A DNA stretch of 20,070 nucleotides from Planctomycetaceae bacterium. Lineage in GTDB: Bacteria; Planctomycetota; Planctomycetia; Planctomycetales; Planctomycetaceae. Positions 6,841-14,452 of the stretch are shown piece after piece. A program made the position numbers and the translations under genes. The notes beneath the pieces were generated by a model. It had not been told where the DNA came from, did not search any database, and saw only the letters and a program-made list of their open reading frames with translations. Positions within the stretch are counted from its first letter, which is position 1, and each line of letters starts with the position of its first letter. The stretch is from the NCBI GenBank assembly GCA_003445035.1, contig DLVV01000263.1, positions 6,032 to 26,101 on the forward strand, read 5' to 3'.

Positions 6841-8223
6841 ATGAACTGGCGGCGGCGAGAAATTCTGCAGATGGGTGGCCTGGGAGCGCTGGGCCTGTCG
6901 TTGCCGGAGGTGCTGGCGGCGGACCCGTCGCGGGCGACGGCCAAGTCCTGCATTCTCTTCTTCATGGAAGGGGGGCCGAGCCAGATCGACATGTGGGATA
7001 TGAAACCGGAGGCTCCGGAGAACATTCGGGGGCCACTGAAGCCGATCGACACCACGATCCCCGGTTATCAGCTCTGCGAGCACCTGCCGAAGCTGGCCAG
7101 GCAGATGCACCATTTCAGCGTGGTGCGTTCGGTCAATCACCGCATCGTCGACCACAACGCCAGCTCGTATTTCATGCTGACCGGCCAGCCGCCGCTGAGG
7201 GATTCGCAGTTGATCCGCGGCTCGTCCCCGTCGAATGCCCCCGCCTATGGCTCGGTGCTCTCCAAGCTGATGCCGACCGAACGGGCTTTGCCCGATTATG
7301 TTCATCTGCCCAAGCGGTTCTTCAACTGCGGTCACTTCATTCCCGGGGTACTGGCCGGATTTCTCGGCGATGCTCACGACCCGTTCATTGCCGGGGACCC
7401 GAGCAAGGGGGATTATCGCGTGCCGGGACTGGAACAGACTCTGGGGGTTGGCCGATTTGGTCAGCGGCGGCAATTGCTTTCTCAATTGGATCGCGGTCTC
7501 GACGAGCCGGTTCCGCCCCGCGCCCTGAACCGAAAGGATGTCTTTTACGAAAAGGCGTTCGATCTGATCACTGCAGCAGAAGCCCGCGAGGCATTCCGGC
7601 TGGATGACGAACCCGAGTCGGTCCGCCGACGATACGGTCTCCGTCGTGAGATCTCGGGAGTTCAGGGCGGCGGAATGCCGCACCTGGGGCAGTGCATGCT
7701 GCTGGCCCGCCGGCTGATAGAGCGAGGCGTGAGACTGGTGTCGGTCTGGGCCGGTCGCCAGGCGTTCGACGGCCACAAGGGGCATTACCAGAGCCTGGTC
7801 AAGGGGCTGTGCCCGCCGACCGACCAGGCGTTGTCGGCGCTTGTTGAGGATCTGTCGGAACGTGGCCTGCTGGAGGATACGCTGGTGGCGTGCCTGGCCG
7901 AGTTCGGCCGTACACCCAAACTGGGGCAGATCACCTCATCGGCAGGTGCCACCCCCGACGGCCGTGACCACTGGCCGCACTGCTTCTCGATCCTGTTCGC
8001 CGGCGGCGGCATGAAAGCCGGGTACGTTCACGGGTCCTCGGACCGGTTTGCCGCCTACCCGGCCTCCGCGCCGGTGACGCCCGAAGATGTGGCGGCGACA
8101 ATCTACACGGCCCTGGGTGTTGATCCACGGCACCGGATCCGCGACCGCTTCTCGCGTCCGCAGACGCTGGCTGATGGAGAAGTCATCCGGCCGCTGTTTT
8201 CACGGGAACCGGGTCGTCGTTGA
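6841..8223 (+). CDS. DUF1501 family protein, Tat-exported, stand-alone copy
   Basis: This 460-residue DUF1501 protein begins with a Tat-type signal (R4-R5-R6-E-I-L-Q-M-G-G, then a hydrophobic run ending L-A-A-D). The family core is clear: a beta strand reading C-I-L-F-F-M-E-G-G-P-S-Q-I-D with the D-M-W-D segment after it, a late A-E-F-G-R-T-P motif, G-R-D-H-W-P, and A-G-G-G-M-K-A-G. The fold belongs to the alkaline phosphatase/sulfatase superfamily, but no activity is established for the family. ATG 6841 is the first Met before the twin-arginine motif; no strong ribosome-binding site is seen. Unlike the copy at 14883-16343, it has no PSCyt1-DUF1549-DUF1553 gene beside it. It stops 1 nt from the stop of the convergent acetyltransferase gene, leaving no room for a separate terminator. 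Confidence 0.92.
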   Translation: MNWRRREILQMGGLGALGLSLPEVLAADPSRATAKSCILFFMEGGPSQIDMWDMKPEAPENIRGPLKPIDTTIPGYQLCEHLPKLARQMHHFSVVRSVNHRIVDHNASSYFMLTGQPPLRDSQLIRGSSPSNAPAYGSVLSKLMPTERALPDYVHLPKRFFNCGHFIPGVLAGFLGDAHDPFIAGDPSKGDYRVPGLEQTLGVGRFGQRRQLLSQLDRGLDEPVPPRALNRKDVFYEKAFDLITAAEAREAFRLDDEPESVRRRYGLRREISGVQGGGMPHLGQCMLLARRLIERGVRLVSVWAGRQAFDGHKGHYQSLVKGLCPPTDQALSALVEDLSERGLLEDTLVACLAEFGRTPKLGQITSSAGATPDGRDHWPHCFSILFAGGGMKAGYVHGSSDRFAAYPASAPVTPEDVAATIYTALGVDPRHRIRDRFSRPQTLADGEVIRPLFSREPGRR

Positions 8224-8224
8224 A

Positions 8225-9142
8225 CTAGGCCTGGTCGAGTCCCCAGCAGAACAGTTGTTCCACGATCCCGGCTTCAGCGACCGTTTCGTCGAGCAGCAGC
8301 ACCATCTCGTCGCCGAAACCCTTGGAACTCTTCAAGGGGGCAATCGTCAACCCTGCCCCACGAGCCAGTTCGGCCAGTTCCGGATGGGTCGGGAAGATCA
8401 ACAGTTGTTGGGGGCCCCGAGCAGTCGTCACGTGGCAGACCAATTCCCAGACATCGCCGGAGTCACCGGCGTACTCCACCAGCCCGCGCTTGTTGGTGGC
8501 GCGGCCTTCGACCAGGTAGGCCACGGGATGGTCATCGATTTCGCCGACCAGGACCGGGCACTTGGGGAGCGTGAACAACTTTGCCGATTCGGCACGTGTT
8601 CGCTGAGAGTGGATTGGCTGGTCGCGGTGCAGGTGGTGCAGGGCGTCGAGGTGCCGGTTGGTTTCGTAGTCGACAACGCGAAGTCGTCCCCGGCGGTCCT
8701 GGGGAGAGGTGGCTTCACGCACAATCCAGCCAGGGGCCTGGACGACACTCCACCCCAGGGGTTCGTAGAAGTCGGGCACGCCAGTCCAAAGCAACCCCAG
8801 TTGACAGCCCAGTCCGGGCATTGCCACTTGGAGGTCTCGCATCAATTCGGCCGCCAGGCCCTGTCGTCGGTACCGGGAGTCGGTGGCCACCAGCACGATA
8901 ATTCCAACCGAGATCGATTCTCCGGCGAACCGGAAAGTCCGTGGCCAGACGGCGGCGTGGCTGACGATACGGCCATCACGTTCGATCACGCGACAATTGG
9001 CCAGGTTGTCGTCGTCGAAGACCAATGGAAAGTCGGTCAGAACGCTTTGATCCTCGACACCCTTTTCCCTACGAAAGATCCTGTCCAGCAGGTCGATGAT
9101 CTGCGGCAGATCGTGGACGGTGGCGGGGCGTGGAGAATTCAT
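8225..9142 (-). CDS. GNAT family N-acetyltransferase
   Basis: The 305-residue protein has an N-terminal GNAT domain (about 5-130). Motif A is recognisable as V85-A-T-D-S-R-Y-R-R-Q-G-L-A-A98, containing the acetyl-CoA pyrophosphate loop R/Q-x-x-G-x-A. A P-D-F-Y-E-P-L-G-W element at 123-131 matches the usual GNAT motif B end (Y-x-x-x-G-F/W). The remaining 170 residues form a second region without a motif I can name; two-domain GNATs of this size are known. There is no signal peptide, so it acts in the cytoplasm. The acceptor substrate cannot be predicted. It is transcribed away from the neighbouring C-X4-CH protein gene and converges with the DUF1501 gene. Confidence 0.88.
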   Translation of the reverse strand: MNSPRPATVHDLPQIIDLLDRIFRREKGVEDQSVLTDFPLVFDDDNLANCRVIERDGRIVSHAAVWPRTFRFAGESISVGIIVLVATDSRYRRQGLAAELMRDLQVAMPGLGCQLGLLWTGVPDFYEPLGWSVVQAPGWIVREATSPQDRRGRLRVVDYETNRHLDALHHLHRDQPIHSQRTRAESAKLFTLPKCPVLVGEIDDHPVAYLVEGRATNKRGLVEYAGDSGDVWELVCHVTTARGPQQLLIFPTHPELAELARGAGLTIAPLKSSKGFGDEMVLLLDETVAEAGIVEQLFCWGLDQA

Positions 9143-9204
9143 CGGATTCGTTCGGAAAGACAGCGAGCGTGTCAGGATGACGGCTCAACGCCCGCCAGTC
9201 GACC

Positions 9205-9234
9205 TTGACCCGTCGGGAAACACGCCGGTATTCT
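9205..9234 (+). promoter_or_regulatory. Sigma70-like promoter for the C-X4-CH protein gene
   Basis: TTGACC (9205-9210) and TATTCT (9229-9234) are 18 nt apart. The predicted transcription start near 9241 leaves about 25 nt of leader, which contains the GGAGAG site at 9252-9257 before the GTG start. The order and spacing are consistent; prediction by eye only. Confidence 0.5.
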
Positions 9235-9251
9235 CCCGCCAACCTGTTTCC

Positions 9252-9257
9252 GGAGAG
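9252..9257 (+). promoter_or_regulatory. Ribosome-binding site that decides a GTG start
   Basis: GGAGAG lies 8 nt before GTG 9266. The first in-frame ATG comes far downstream, after the predicted signal peptide, so this site supports GTG as the true start. Confidence 0.55.
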
Positions 9258-9265
9258 CCTCGAGC

Positions 9266-10324
9266 GTGACTGTTTTCCCGTCCGTTGACCGGTTGGCTGG
9301 CGTCCGGTTTACGTTGTTGTGGTCTGCGGTCCTGTCGGCGTCGGTATGTCCGGCCGCCGAGAAAGTGGTTCCTCACGTCATCGTGTTGCGGAACGGTCGT
9401 GTGCTGGCCGGCCAGGTGACGCTGGTTGAAGCCGGATACCAGGTCGATTCGTTGTCGGGCCGTGTTGTGATTCCTCGCAACCTGGTCGAGGTGGAGGCGT
9501 TGAACCTCGTCGATGCCCATCAGAAACTGCGATCCAAGATGCCCGAAAAGACTGCGTCCGGTCATATTTCGCTGGGTCGATGGTGCCTGGTCCACGGACT
9601 CAATCAACAGGCTCTCGCAGAGTTTCGGGAAGCCGAACGACTGGGGCCCAAGAACAAGAAGTCGGCCACCAGGGAGATGATAGCCCGACTGGCTCCGACT
9701 GTTGCGGACCGCGGTAACGCTCCGACGGTTCGTAGCACTACGGCATTGATGTCTCGAGATGTCGAACCGATCGAAGCATTGGGAGGGCTGCCTCGCGATG
9801 TTGCCGGCGCGTTTGTCCAGCGGCTTCAGCCTCTGTTGTCGAATCGATGTGGCAACGGGTCGTGTCATGGGACCAGCGTGAGACGGGCCTTTCGGTTGGA
9901 ATCCATCGGTCGTGACCGGAGTGGTTTCCAGGTTCGCACTCGAAAGAATCTCGAGGCCGTGTTGGGCCAGCTGAATCTGTCCCGTCCGGCTGACAGTTCA
10001 CTTTTGCGGTTTGCGAGGAAATCTCACGGCAGCACCCCGGGAATCCGCCCGGCCCGGCCGCTGGGAAGGGAGCAACTGTTGCTGATCGAGTCGTGGGTGC
10101 GACGGGTGGCCCGGTCCAAGGAGGTTCGGGCCGAGACGCCGTCACAGGCGGAGGCGTCACGAGAGACCTCCGCCACGGTGCCAAAAGGTCGCGGTAAACG
10201 GCCGGGAGTCGACGTGTTTGATCCCGAGGTCTTCAACCGGGAGACACGCCGAATCGAGGCGGCCAGGAAAACCGCCGCGACGGCAGCGCGGCGTCGGCGG
10301 GTTCGTCCGTCCGGCGGTGGCTAA
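9266..10324 (+). CDS. Secreted planctomycete protein with TPR-like segment and C-X4-CH motif
   Basis: This 352-residue protein starts at GTG 9266 (GGAGAG 8 nt upstream) with a probable signal peptide ending near A30-A31. Residues 36-90 (V-L-R-N-G-R-V-L-x-G...) form a small beta-rich domain seen in other planctomycete proteins. Residues 99-128 resemble one TPR-like helical pair. Around 183-280 is a cytochrome-like segment with C195-G-N-G-S-C200-H201-G, that is C-X4-CH where standard haem c sites have C-X2-CH. An L-R-F-A-R-K-S-H-G and R-P-L...Q-L-L-L-I-E-S-W-V segment follows, resembling the end of PSCyt1-type domains. The last 70 residues are Arg/Lys/Ala-rich and look disordered. It could bind haem c, or the cysteines could form a disulfide. 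Function is unknown. Its TAA overlaps the TAG of the convergent peptidase gene. Confidence 0.72.
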   Translation: MTVFPSVDRLAGVRFTLLWSAVLSASVCPAAEKVVPHVIVLRNGRVLAGQVTLVEAGYQVDSLSGRVVIPRNLVEVEALNLVDAHQKLRSKMPEKTASGHISLGRWCLVHGLNQQALAEFREAERLGPKNKKSATREMIARLAPTVADRGNAPTVRSTTALMSRDVEPIEALGGLPRDVAGAFVQRLQPLLSNRCGNGSCHGTSVRRAFRLESIGRDRSGFQVRTRKNLEAVLGQLNLSRPADSSLLRFARKSHGSTPGIRPARPLGREQLLLIESWVRRVARSKEVRAETPSQAEASRETSATVPKGRGKRPGVDVFDPEVFNRETRRIEAARKTAATAARRRRVRPSGGG

Positions 10325-11448
10325 CCGCACCAGGCGTCGATCATGCGGGCGTAGAGATCGGTGCCCAGTTCAAGCTGTTCCAACGCGATGAACTCGTCCC
10401 AGGTGTGTGCCTGGGCGATGTCACCGGGGCCAATCACGACCATGTTTTCCAGATCGGTCAGCATGCCGCCATCGGTGCCGTAGCAGACGGTGGTGGGCGA
10501 CTCGCGGTCGGCCAGGTCAAGAACCTCGCGGACGAACGGTGAACCGGGATCGATGTGGAGTGGCTCGGCCCGGCTCTTGACCACGAATTCGATGCCGCAC
10601 TCTTCGGCGGTTGCGCGGGCACGTTCGATCAGGCTGTCAATCTGCTGTCCGGGCATGGCCCGGAAATAGACGGTGCAAACGCTCTTGGGTGGCGTGATGT
10701 TGACCGCAGCGGTGTGGTCGTTGATCCCGATGTTCCAACTGATCGTCGGCGGATCGAATTCCTCGTTTTGCCATTCGGCCGAGGATTCTGTCTCGTCGTG
10801 AATCCGTTTCATCTCAGCCAGGTAGGGGATCATTGCAAGGTTGGCGTTGAGCCCGGCTCGGGTGCTGGAGTGCGAAGCCTTTCCGTGTGAGGTGGCGACC
10901 AGTCCGGTGGTGCCCTTGTGGGCGTAGACCACCTCGAGCATCGTTGGCTCACCAATGATGCCGCGAGACTGCCCGGCGACCATCTCGCGGAACATCTCGC
11001 TCCGTTCGGCCACCGCCATCGCGCCGCCGTAGCCGATCTCTTCGTCGGAGGTGCAGGTGATGTAGATGGGGTGCTTGAGCGTGAGATCGGCAAGCCGTTC
11101 GGCTGCCGCGAACATGCAGGCTATCGAGCCCTTCATGTCACAACTGCCGCGGCCGTAAAGTCGGTCGCCGACAATCGTCGGTTCGAAGGCTCCGAAGTCT
11201 TCGGTGTGCCAGGGGTCGGCCGGCACCACGTCGGTGTGGCCGAAATAGGCCATGCCACCGGTTCCGTCGCCCTTCTTGCCGATCACGCTCGCTTTCCGCA
11301 CACCGTACGGGTCGTCGTACTCGATTCGCTCAATCGCGAATCCGAGTCCCGTGAGCACTTCTTGGCAATAGTCACTGACTGCCACGTTGGAAAGGTTGCT
11401 GGTGGATTCAAATGAAACGAGTCGCTTGTTGTGTTCGAGTGCATCCAT
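10321..11448 (-). CDS. M20 family metallopeptidase, acetylornithine deacetylase-like
   Basis: This 375-residue protein has the full di-zinc signature of the M20 (ArgE/DapE/CPG2) family: H71-T-D73, D104 in G-R-G-S-C-D-M-K-G, the catalytic E136 with metal ligand E137 in S-D-E-E-I-G, a G-E167-P-T element and H348 near the C-terminus (A-H-T-W-D-E-F). The inserted dimerisation domain lies around 175-290. Members remove acyl groups from amino acids or cleave dipeptides. The overall form and length fit acetylornithine deacetylase-like enzymes, but substrate is not fixed by these motifs and I see no arginine-pathway neighbour. No signal peptide is present, so it is cytoplasmic. It lies 33 nt downstream of the alpha/beta hydrolase gene on the same strand and is probably co-transcribed with it. 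Confidence 0.92.
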   Translation of the reverse strand: MDALEHNKRLVSFESTSNLSNVAVSDYCQEVLTGLGFAIERIEYDDPYGVRKASVIGKKGDGTGGMAYFGHTDVVPADPWHTEDFGAFEPTIVGDRLYGRGSCDMKGSIACMFAAAERLADLTLKHPIYITCTSDEEIGYGGAMAVAERSEMFREMVAGQSRGIIGEPTMLEVVYAHKGTTGLVATSHGKASHSSTRAGLNANLAMIPYLAEMKRIHDETESSAEWQNEEFDPPTISWNIGINDHTAAVNITPPKSVCTVYFRAMPGQQIDSLIERARATAEECGIEFVVKSRAEPLHIDPGSPFVREVLDLADRESPTTVCYGTDGGMLTDLENMVVIGPGDIAQAHTWDEFIALEQLELGTDLYARMIDAWCG

Positions 11449-11481
11449 GGCAGTGGGTCCGGAAGGTCAGTTCGGGGGCGG

Positions 11482-12417
11482 TCAGGCTTTGAGGTGGCGT
11501 GCGAAGACGTCACGCGTCCGTCGCCACATCTCGGGTGAGAGCACGTGGCCGGAGCCGTCTTCTATGTAGTAGGAGAAGTTTTTCTCGGCGTGGATCGCTT
11601 CGTAGGCGTTGGCAATCACCTGCACACCGCGTCGAACCTCGTCGATTGGGCTGCCGCTGTCCTTCTCTCCGAAATTCAGGTGCAGGGCGCGTGGTGCGAT
11701 CAACGCGGCGATGTCAGGAGTGTCGCCGTGAGGATAGATGCCCGGAACGAAATTGGGGAAACAGTGCAGCATGTGGCCGTCGTGGATCGCCTTGTATGTT
11801 GGTAAACAGCAATTGCCGACCAGGCATGTCAACCGGGGTTCCCAGGGGCCAACAAGCCAGGTGTGGGTCGAGCCCATCGAATGTCCGTAACAGCCCAGCC
11901 GTTCCGCATTGACCTCGTCGAGTCCGGCGAGCACATCCACGGCCCGGCGCATGTCGAGGATGTTCTTCCAGGCCATGCACCGGCCATCGACGATTTGACG
12001 CAGGAACTCGAAACGTTCGAACCAGTGTGTCTTCAATTTGCCCGTCGGGTCCTGCCGTTCTTCAAAGCAGAGAGCGTCGGGACAAAGGACCACGTAACCC
12101 TCGCGAGCCAGCGACACACCAGTGTGGTGCATCTTGTTGCCTGCCAATCCGGCCGGCTCGCTTTTTCCAAGGTGATACTGGCCGGCGTGTTGATGCCAGA
12201 TCGCGATGCCGGGGGCCGTCTTGGCAGCGGTCACGCCGTCGGGGATCAGCAGCAGGGCAGGAACCCGGTCGCCGGGTTCGACTTCGTAACTGAGCGTCAA
12301 CAGGCGATATCCGTCCTTCTGCTGCGTCTTGGTTACGCGAATTGCCAGGGGACAGGGATCGGGCCAGTCTCCGCCAAGCCCTGTACGCAGTCGGTCGCGA
12401 AAATCGATGGCCGCCAT
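11482..12417 (-). CDS. Alpha/beta hydrolase (acetyl xylan esterase / dienelactone hydrolase-like)
   Basis: This 311-residue protein has the alpha/beta hydrolase fold with a G-H-S180-M-G nucleophile elbow, probable acid D253 (G-E-K-D-S-G-S-P) and base H291 (G-S-G-H-V-L-S-P). The layout, with a long N-terminal beta region and an I-W-H-Q-H-A-G segment at 73-79, fits the large esterase group near abhydrolase family 7 and acetyl xylan esterases. An in-frame ATG at 12480 would add 21 residues that do not look like a signal peptide. ATG 12417 is preferred because AGGA stands 7 nt before it. No export signal is seen from this start, so a cytoplasmic esterase is likely. It is the first gene of a leftward pair with the M20 peptidase and divergent from the BBP7-like gene across a 314-nt gap. 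Confidence 0.87.
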   Translation of the reverse strand: MAAIDFRDRLRTGLGGDWPDPCPLAIRVTKTQQKDGYRLLTLSYEVEPGDRVPALLLIPDGVTAAKTAPGIAIWHQHAGQYHLGKSEPAGLAGNKMHHTGVSLAREGYVVLCPDALCFEERQDPTGKLKTHWFERFEFLRQIVDGRCMAWKNILDMRRAVDVLAGLDEVNAERLGCYGHSMGSTHTWLVGPWEPRLTCLVGNCCLPTYKAIHDGHMLHCFPNFVPGIYPHGDTPDIAALIAPRALHLNFGEKDSGSPIDEVRRGVQVIANAYEAIHAEKNFSYYIEDGSGHVLSPEMWRRTRDVFARHLKA

Positions 12418-12577
12418 GGCACGTCCTGGTGCGAGATGTTTGGGGGAACAGGCCGAAACGACGACAGCCGCTCGGGGCAAGAATATCGCAAAGGGGTCGC
12501 GAATGCGAACAGTGACGCGGAGGGGGGAATCGAGGGAATTGGGTCAAAAAGGGCAATGACCTCACGGGATAGAAAAT

Positions 12578-12625
12578 CTTGCCTGAAACGCACGAACCGA
12601 ACTCCGGATGCGTGTTTCGGGCAAG
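12578..12625. repeat. Long inverted repeat, 12-bp arms
   Basis: CTTGCCTGAAAC (12578-12589) and GTTTCGGGCAAG (12614-12625) pair over 12 positions with one T/G pair, which is stable as a U-G wobble in RNA. Three further pairs (GCA/TGC) continue inside after a 2-nt bulge. No T-run follows on the plus strand; on the minus strand ATTTTC follows. The location in a divergent intergenic region suggests an operator or leader hairpin more than a terminator. Confidence 0.5.
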
Positions 12626-12675
12626 TTGTGCCGGTCGTATGGCCGATGTTGGTGTCATAAGCCGTACAACCGGTG

Positions 12676-12706
12676 CAATCCGTTCGCGAGTTGCGCGAAC
12701 GAATTG
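12676..12706. promoter_or_regulatory. 31-nt imperfect palindrome upstream of the barrel gene
   Basis: CGTTCGCG (12681-12688) and CGCGAACG (12694-12701) are perfect 8-bp arms around a 5-nt centre. After one mismatch (12680/12702) the symmetry continues for four more pairs (CAAT/ATTG), giving 12 of 13 pairs. It ends 25 nt before ATG 12732. A dimeric repressor site or a hairpin in the 5' leader would both fit; no known operator is recognised. Confidence 0.5.
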
Positions 12707-12731
12707 AGCGGGGGTTAGCAGGAAACCGACT

Positions 12732-14099
12732 ATGATCGGCCGTGTTGCAGTTCTACTGATCGTGATGCTCACTCTGTTGGTGAGTGTACCGGCGCGTGCT
12801 CAGTACCCTGCACAACCACCTCAACCCGCGGCGAGCCCGGGTTATCCGACCGGCGTGTCCCCCGCCTCGTACGCCGCTGGCGCGTGGGTCGAGCCGTCAA
12901 ACGGCGGGCCTGTGATCCACGAGCGAATGCTCTCGCAGGACCGAGGCTGGGGCTACCAGGACACTCACCTGGACCGAATCCTGAACAGCGTGGTGCGCAA
13001 CAGCTGGATCCGGCTGGACTACATGCTGTTCCAGACGCGGCGACCGGGAAATCATATCCTGGGTGCTGACGATCCCATGGTGGACAACGAACGTTTACCC
13101 TTCAACGTCTCCGCCGGTGGCACTGTGATCGGCCAGGCCACGGTGCCGTCAATCGACAACATCCGTTTGAAAAACATCAATGGTATGCGAGGCACGGTGG
13201 GCCTCATGCTGAGCGGTGGTGCGCTGGAAGCCAACGTTTGGGGTTTGAAGGAGAACAGTTCCAAATTCTTGATGACCGGACTTGGTGCGCAGGGCTTCGG
13301 AACCACCGATGCGGGCGGACCCCCGGCGGACCCGGTTTTCGCAGCGACCACCGTCAACAAGTTCGGTGAACCTCTTGGCGGAGAAGCGTTCCTTTACGAT
13401 CACAGCTTCGGAGCCCGTTACGTCCAGGATGTGTGGGGAACCGGGATCAACTACATCCGGAATGACGCGAACGTCGGCGAGGGATTCAGGATGATGCCGA
13501 TTCTTGGGTTCCGCTATCTCGAAGTGAATGAAGGCCTGTTCCAAACCGGTGTGTTCAATGGAGGATTCGATGGTGTTGTCGATTTTGGAGAAGACCTCAA
13601 CAGCAATGGAGTGATGGACGCCGGAGAAGATATCAATAACGACGGCCTGCTGGACCTCGGACTGGTCAGCGTCATCAATTCACGAGTCAACAACGAGATT
13701 TTTGCCCCGCAGATTGGCATGAGGTTCCAGTTGCAGCATCGCTGGTTAACTGTGGGCTTCGAGCCAAAGGTTGCCGTCGGTGGCAACCGTTACCAAATGG
13801 AAGTGGAAACCGATCAGTTGCGGAGCTTCGGCGATCCGTTGACGAAAAGCAGTTCCAGCGGATGGAAAGAAGCAATGATCATGGACTTCCGGTTCTATCT
13901 GAAACTGTTCCCCAGCGAAGATATCGAGTTCTTTCTCTCTTACGACATCACTGTGGCCCAAAACGTTTCGCGGGCACACGATAATGTCTACTACAACGAC
14001 AACGGTCAGTCGGAGCCCCCGGCTATTGGTGTTGATCCCGGGTTCGAGAGAGTCTGGTGGCAAGGTTTGGTCCTGGGAGGTCAAATCTGGTTGCGATAG
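12732..14099 (+). CDS. BBP7-like outer-membrane beta-barrel protein with EF-hand-type loops
   Basis: This 455-residue exported protein has a signal peptide (residues 1-23, ending A-R-A-Q) and a Pro/Ala/Tyr-rich linker to about 50. A barrel-like region begins with S-W-I-R-L-D-Y-M-L-F at 91-100. Alternating strands such as M-R-G-T-V-G-L-M-L-S-G-G-A-L-E-A-N-V-W-G and the R-Y-L-E-V-N-E and F-E-P-K-V-A-V-G-G segments resemble planctomycete BBP7 barrels. The last strand ends W-W-Q-G-L-V-L-G-G-Q-I-W-L-R. Residues 288-299 match a 12-position EF-hand calcium loop (D, N, N, G, D, E at 1, 3, 5, 6, 9, 12) and 300-308 start a second one. Its role is probably structural or as a porin in the outer membrane. 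AGGA 9 nt upstream supports ATG 12732. A strong terminator follows, so it is likely a single-gene transcript with its own regulation. Confidence 0.68.
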   Translation: MIGRVAVLLIVMLTLLVSVPARAQYPAQPPQPAASPGYPTGVSPASYAAGAWVEPSNGGPVIHERMLSQDRGWGYQDTHLDRILNSVVRNSWIRLDYMLFQTRRPGNHILGADDPMVDNERLPFNVSAGGTVIGQATVPSIDNIRLKNINGMRGTVGLMLSGGALEANVWGLKENSSKFLMTGLGAQGFGTTDAGGPPADPVFAATTVNKFGEPLGGEAFLYDHSFGARYVQDVWGTGINYIRNDANVGEGFRMMPILGFRYLEVNEGLFQTGVFNGGFDGVVDFGEDLNSNGVMDAGEDINNDGLLDLGLVSVINSRVNNEIFAPQIGMRFQLQHRWLTVGFEPKVAVGGNRYQMEVETDQLRSFGDPLTKSSSSGWKEAMIMDFRFYLKLFPSEDIEFFLSYDITVAQNVSRAHDNVYYNDNGQSEPPAIGVDPGFERVWWQGLVLGGQIWLR

Positions 14100-14148
14100 C
14101 AACCGGCCACCGGGCGAACCTGGGCCCGGCACCAATCTGATCCGTGCG

Positions 14149-14188
14149 AGCGAGGGATCCGTTGTTACGGATCCCTCGCTTTGTTTTT
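14149..14188 (+). terminator. Rho-independent terminator of the barrel gene
   Basis: A perfect 14-bp stem (AGCGAGGGATCCGT at 14149-14162, ACGGATCCCTCGCT at 14167-14180) with a 4-nt loop is followed directly by TTTGTTTTT (14180-14188). It begins 50 nt after the barrel gene stop. A smaller 6-bp stem (CCGGGC/GCCCGG, 14110-14129) precedes it. The T-tract lies only on the plus-strand side, so it serves the barrel gene. Confidence 0.93.
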
Positions 14189-14452
14189 GCTGTCGGCCAA
14201 TCCGAACCGCGGCGCGGCTGTTGTTGCCGGCCTGCACACACTTCGGTGACGCGGGGCAACTGGCCGTTGGCCGCGATGTGATTTCCGGAGCGGTACCAGT
14301 CACCGTCTCTCATGCTGGGAACATCGGAGATCTGTACATTACTTTCGGCCTGGAATCTGTGGAAAAAGGTCCGACGGCAACGCGGGCAATCGTCGACCGG
14401 TGCATCGCAGGGCGGATTGACACTGAGTCGGGAAGTGGTTTAGGGTTCGATC
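14189..14452. other. Intergenic stretch without a supported gene
   Basis: Between the terminator and the small membrane protein gene I find no supported gene or RNA. One plus-strand frame stays open through it, but it also runs through the barrel gene end and the terminator and has no credible start. A perfect -35 hexamer TTGACA lies at 14417-14422 with a poor -10 (TTTAGG, 14439-14444), which would give an almost leaderless transcript of the next gene. Confidence 0.5.

Larger units (their letters stand above)
12418..12731. other. Divergent intergenic region without a gene
   Basis: This 314-nt region separates two divergent genes, the leftward hydrolase and the rightward barrel gene. It contains no convincing coding sequence. 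It holds two long inverted repeats (listed separately), a small GGTCA/TGACC repeat at 12542-12561, and on the minus strand a weak TATTCT -10 candidate at 12480-12485 that could serve the hydrolase. I could not find a convincing -35/-10 pair for the barrel gene. AGGA at 12719-12722 is the ribosome-binding site for ATG 12732. Confidence 0.6.

Noticed and set aside
8251..8412. Repeated AACAGTTGTT palindrome-like segments
   Set aside because: Both copies are inside the acetyltransferase gene and encode Gln-Leu-Leu/Phe codons in its own frame; chance similarity is enough.
12542..12561. GGTCA/TGACC inverted repeat
   Set aside because: Only 5-bp arms with a 10-nt spacer, common by chance; not listed as a separate feature.
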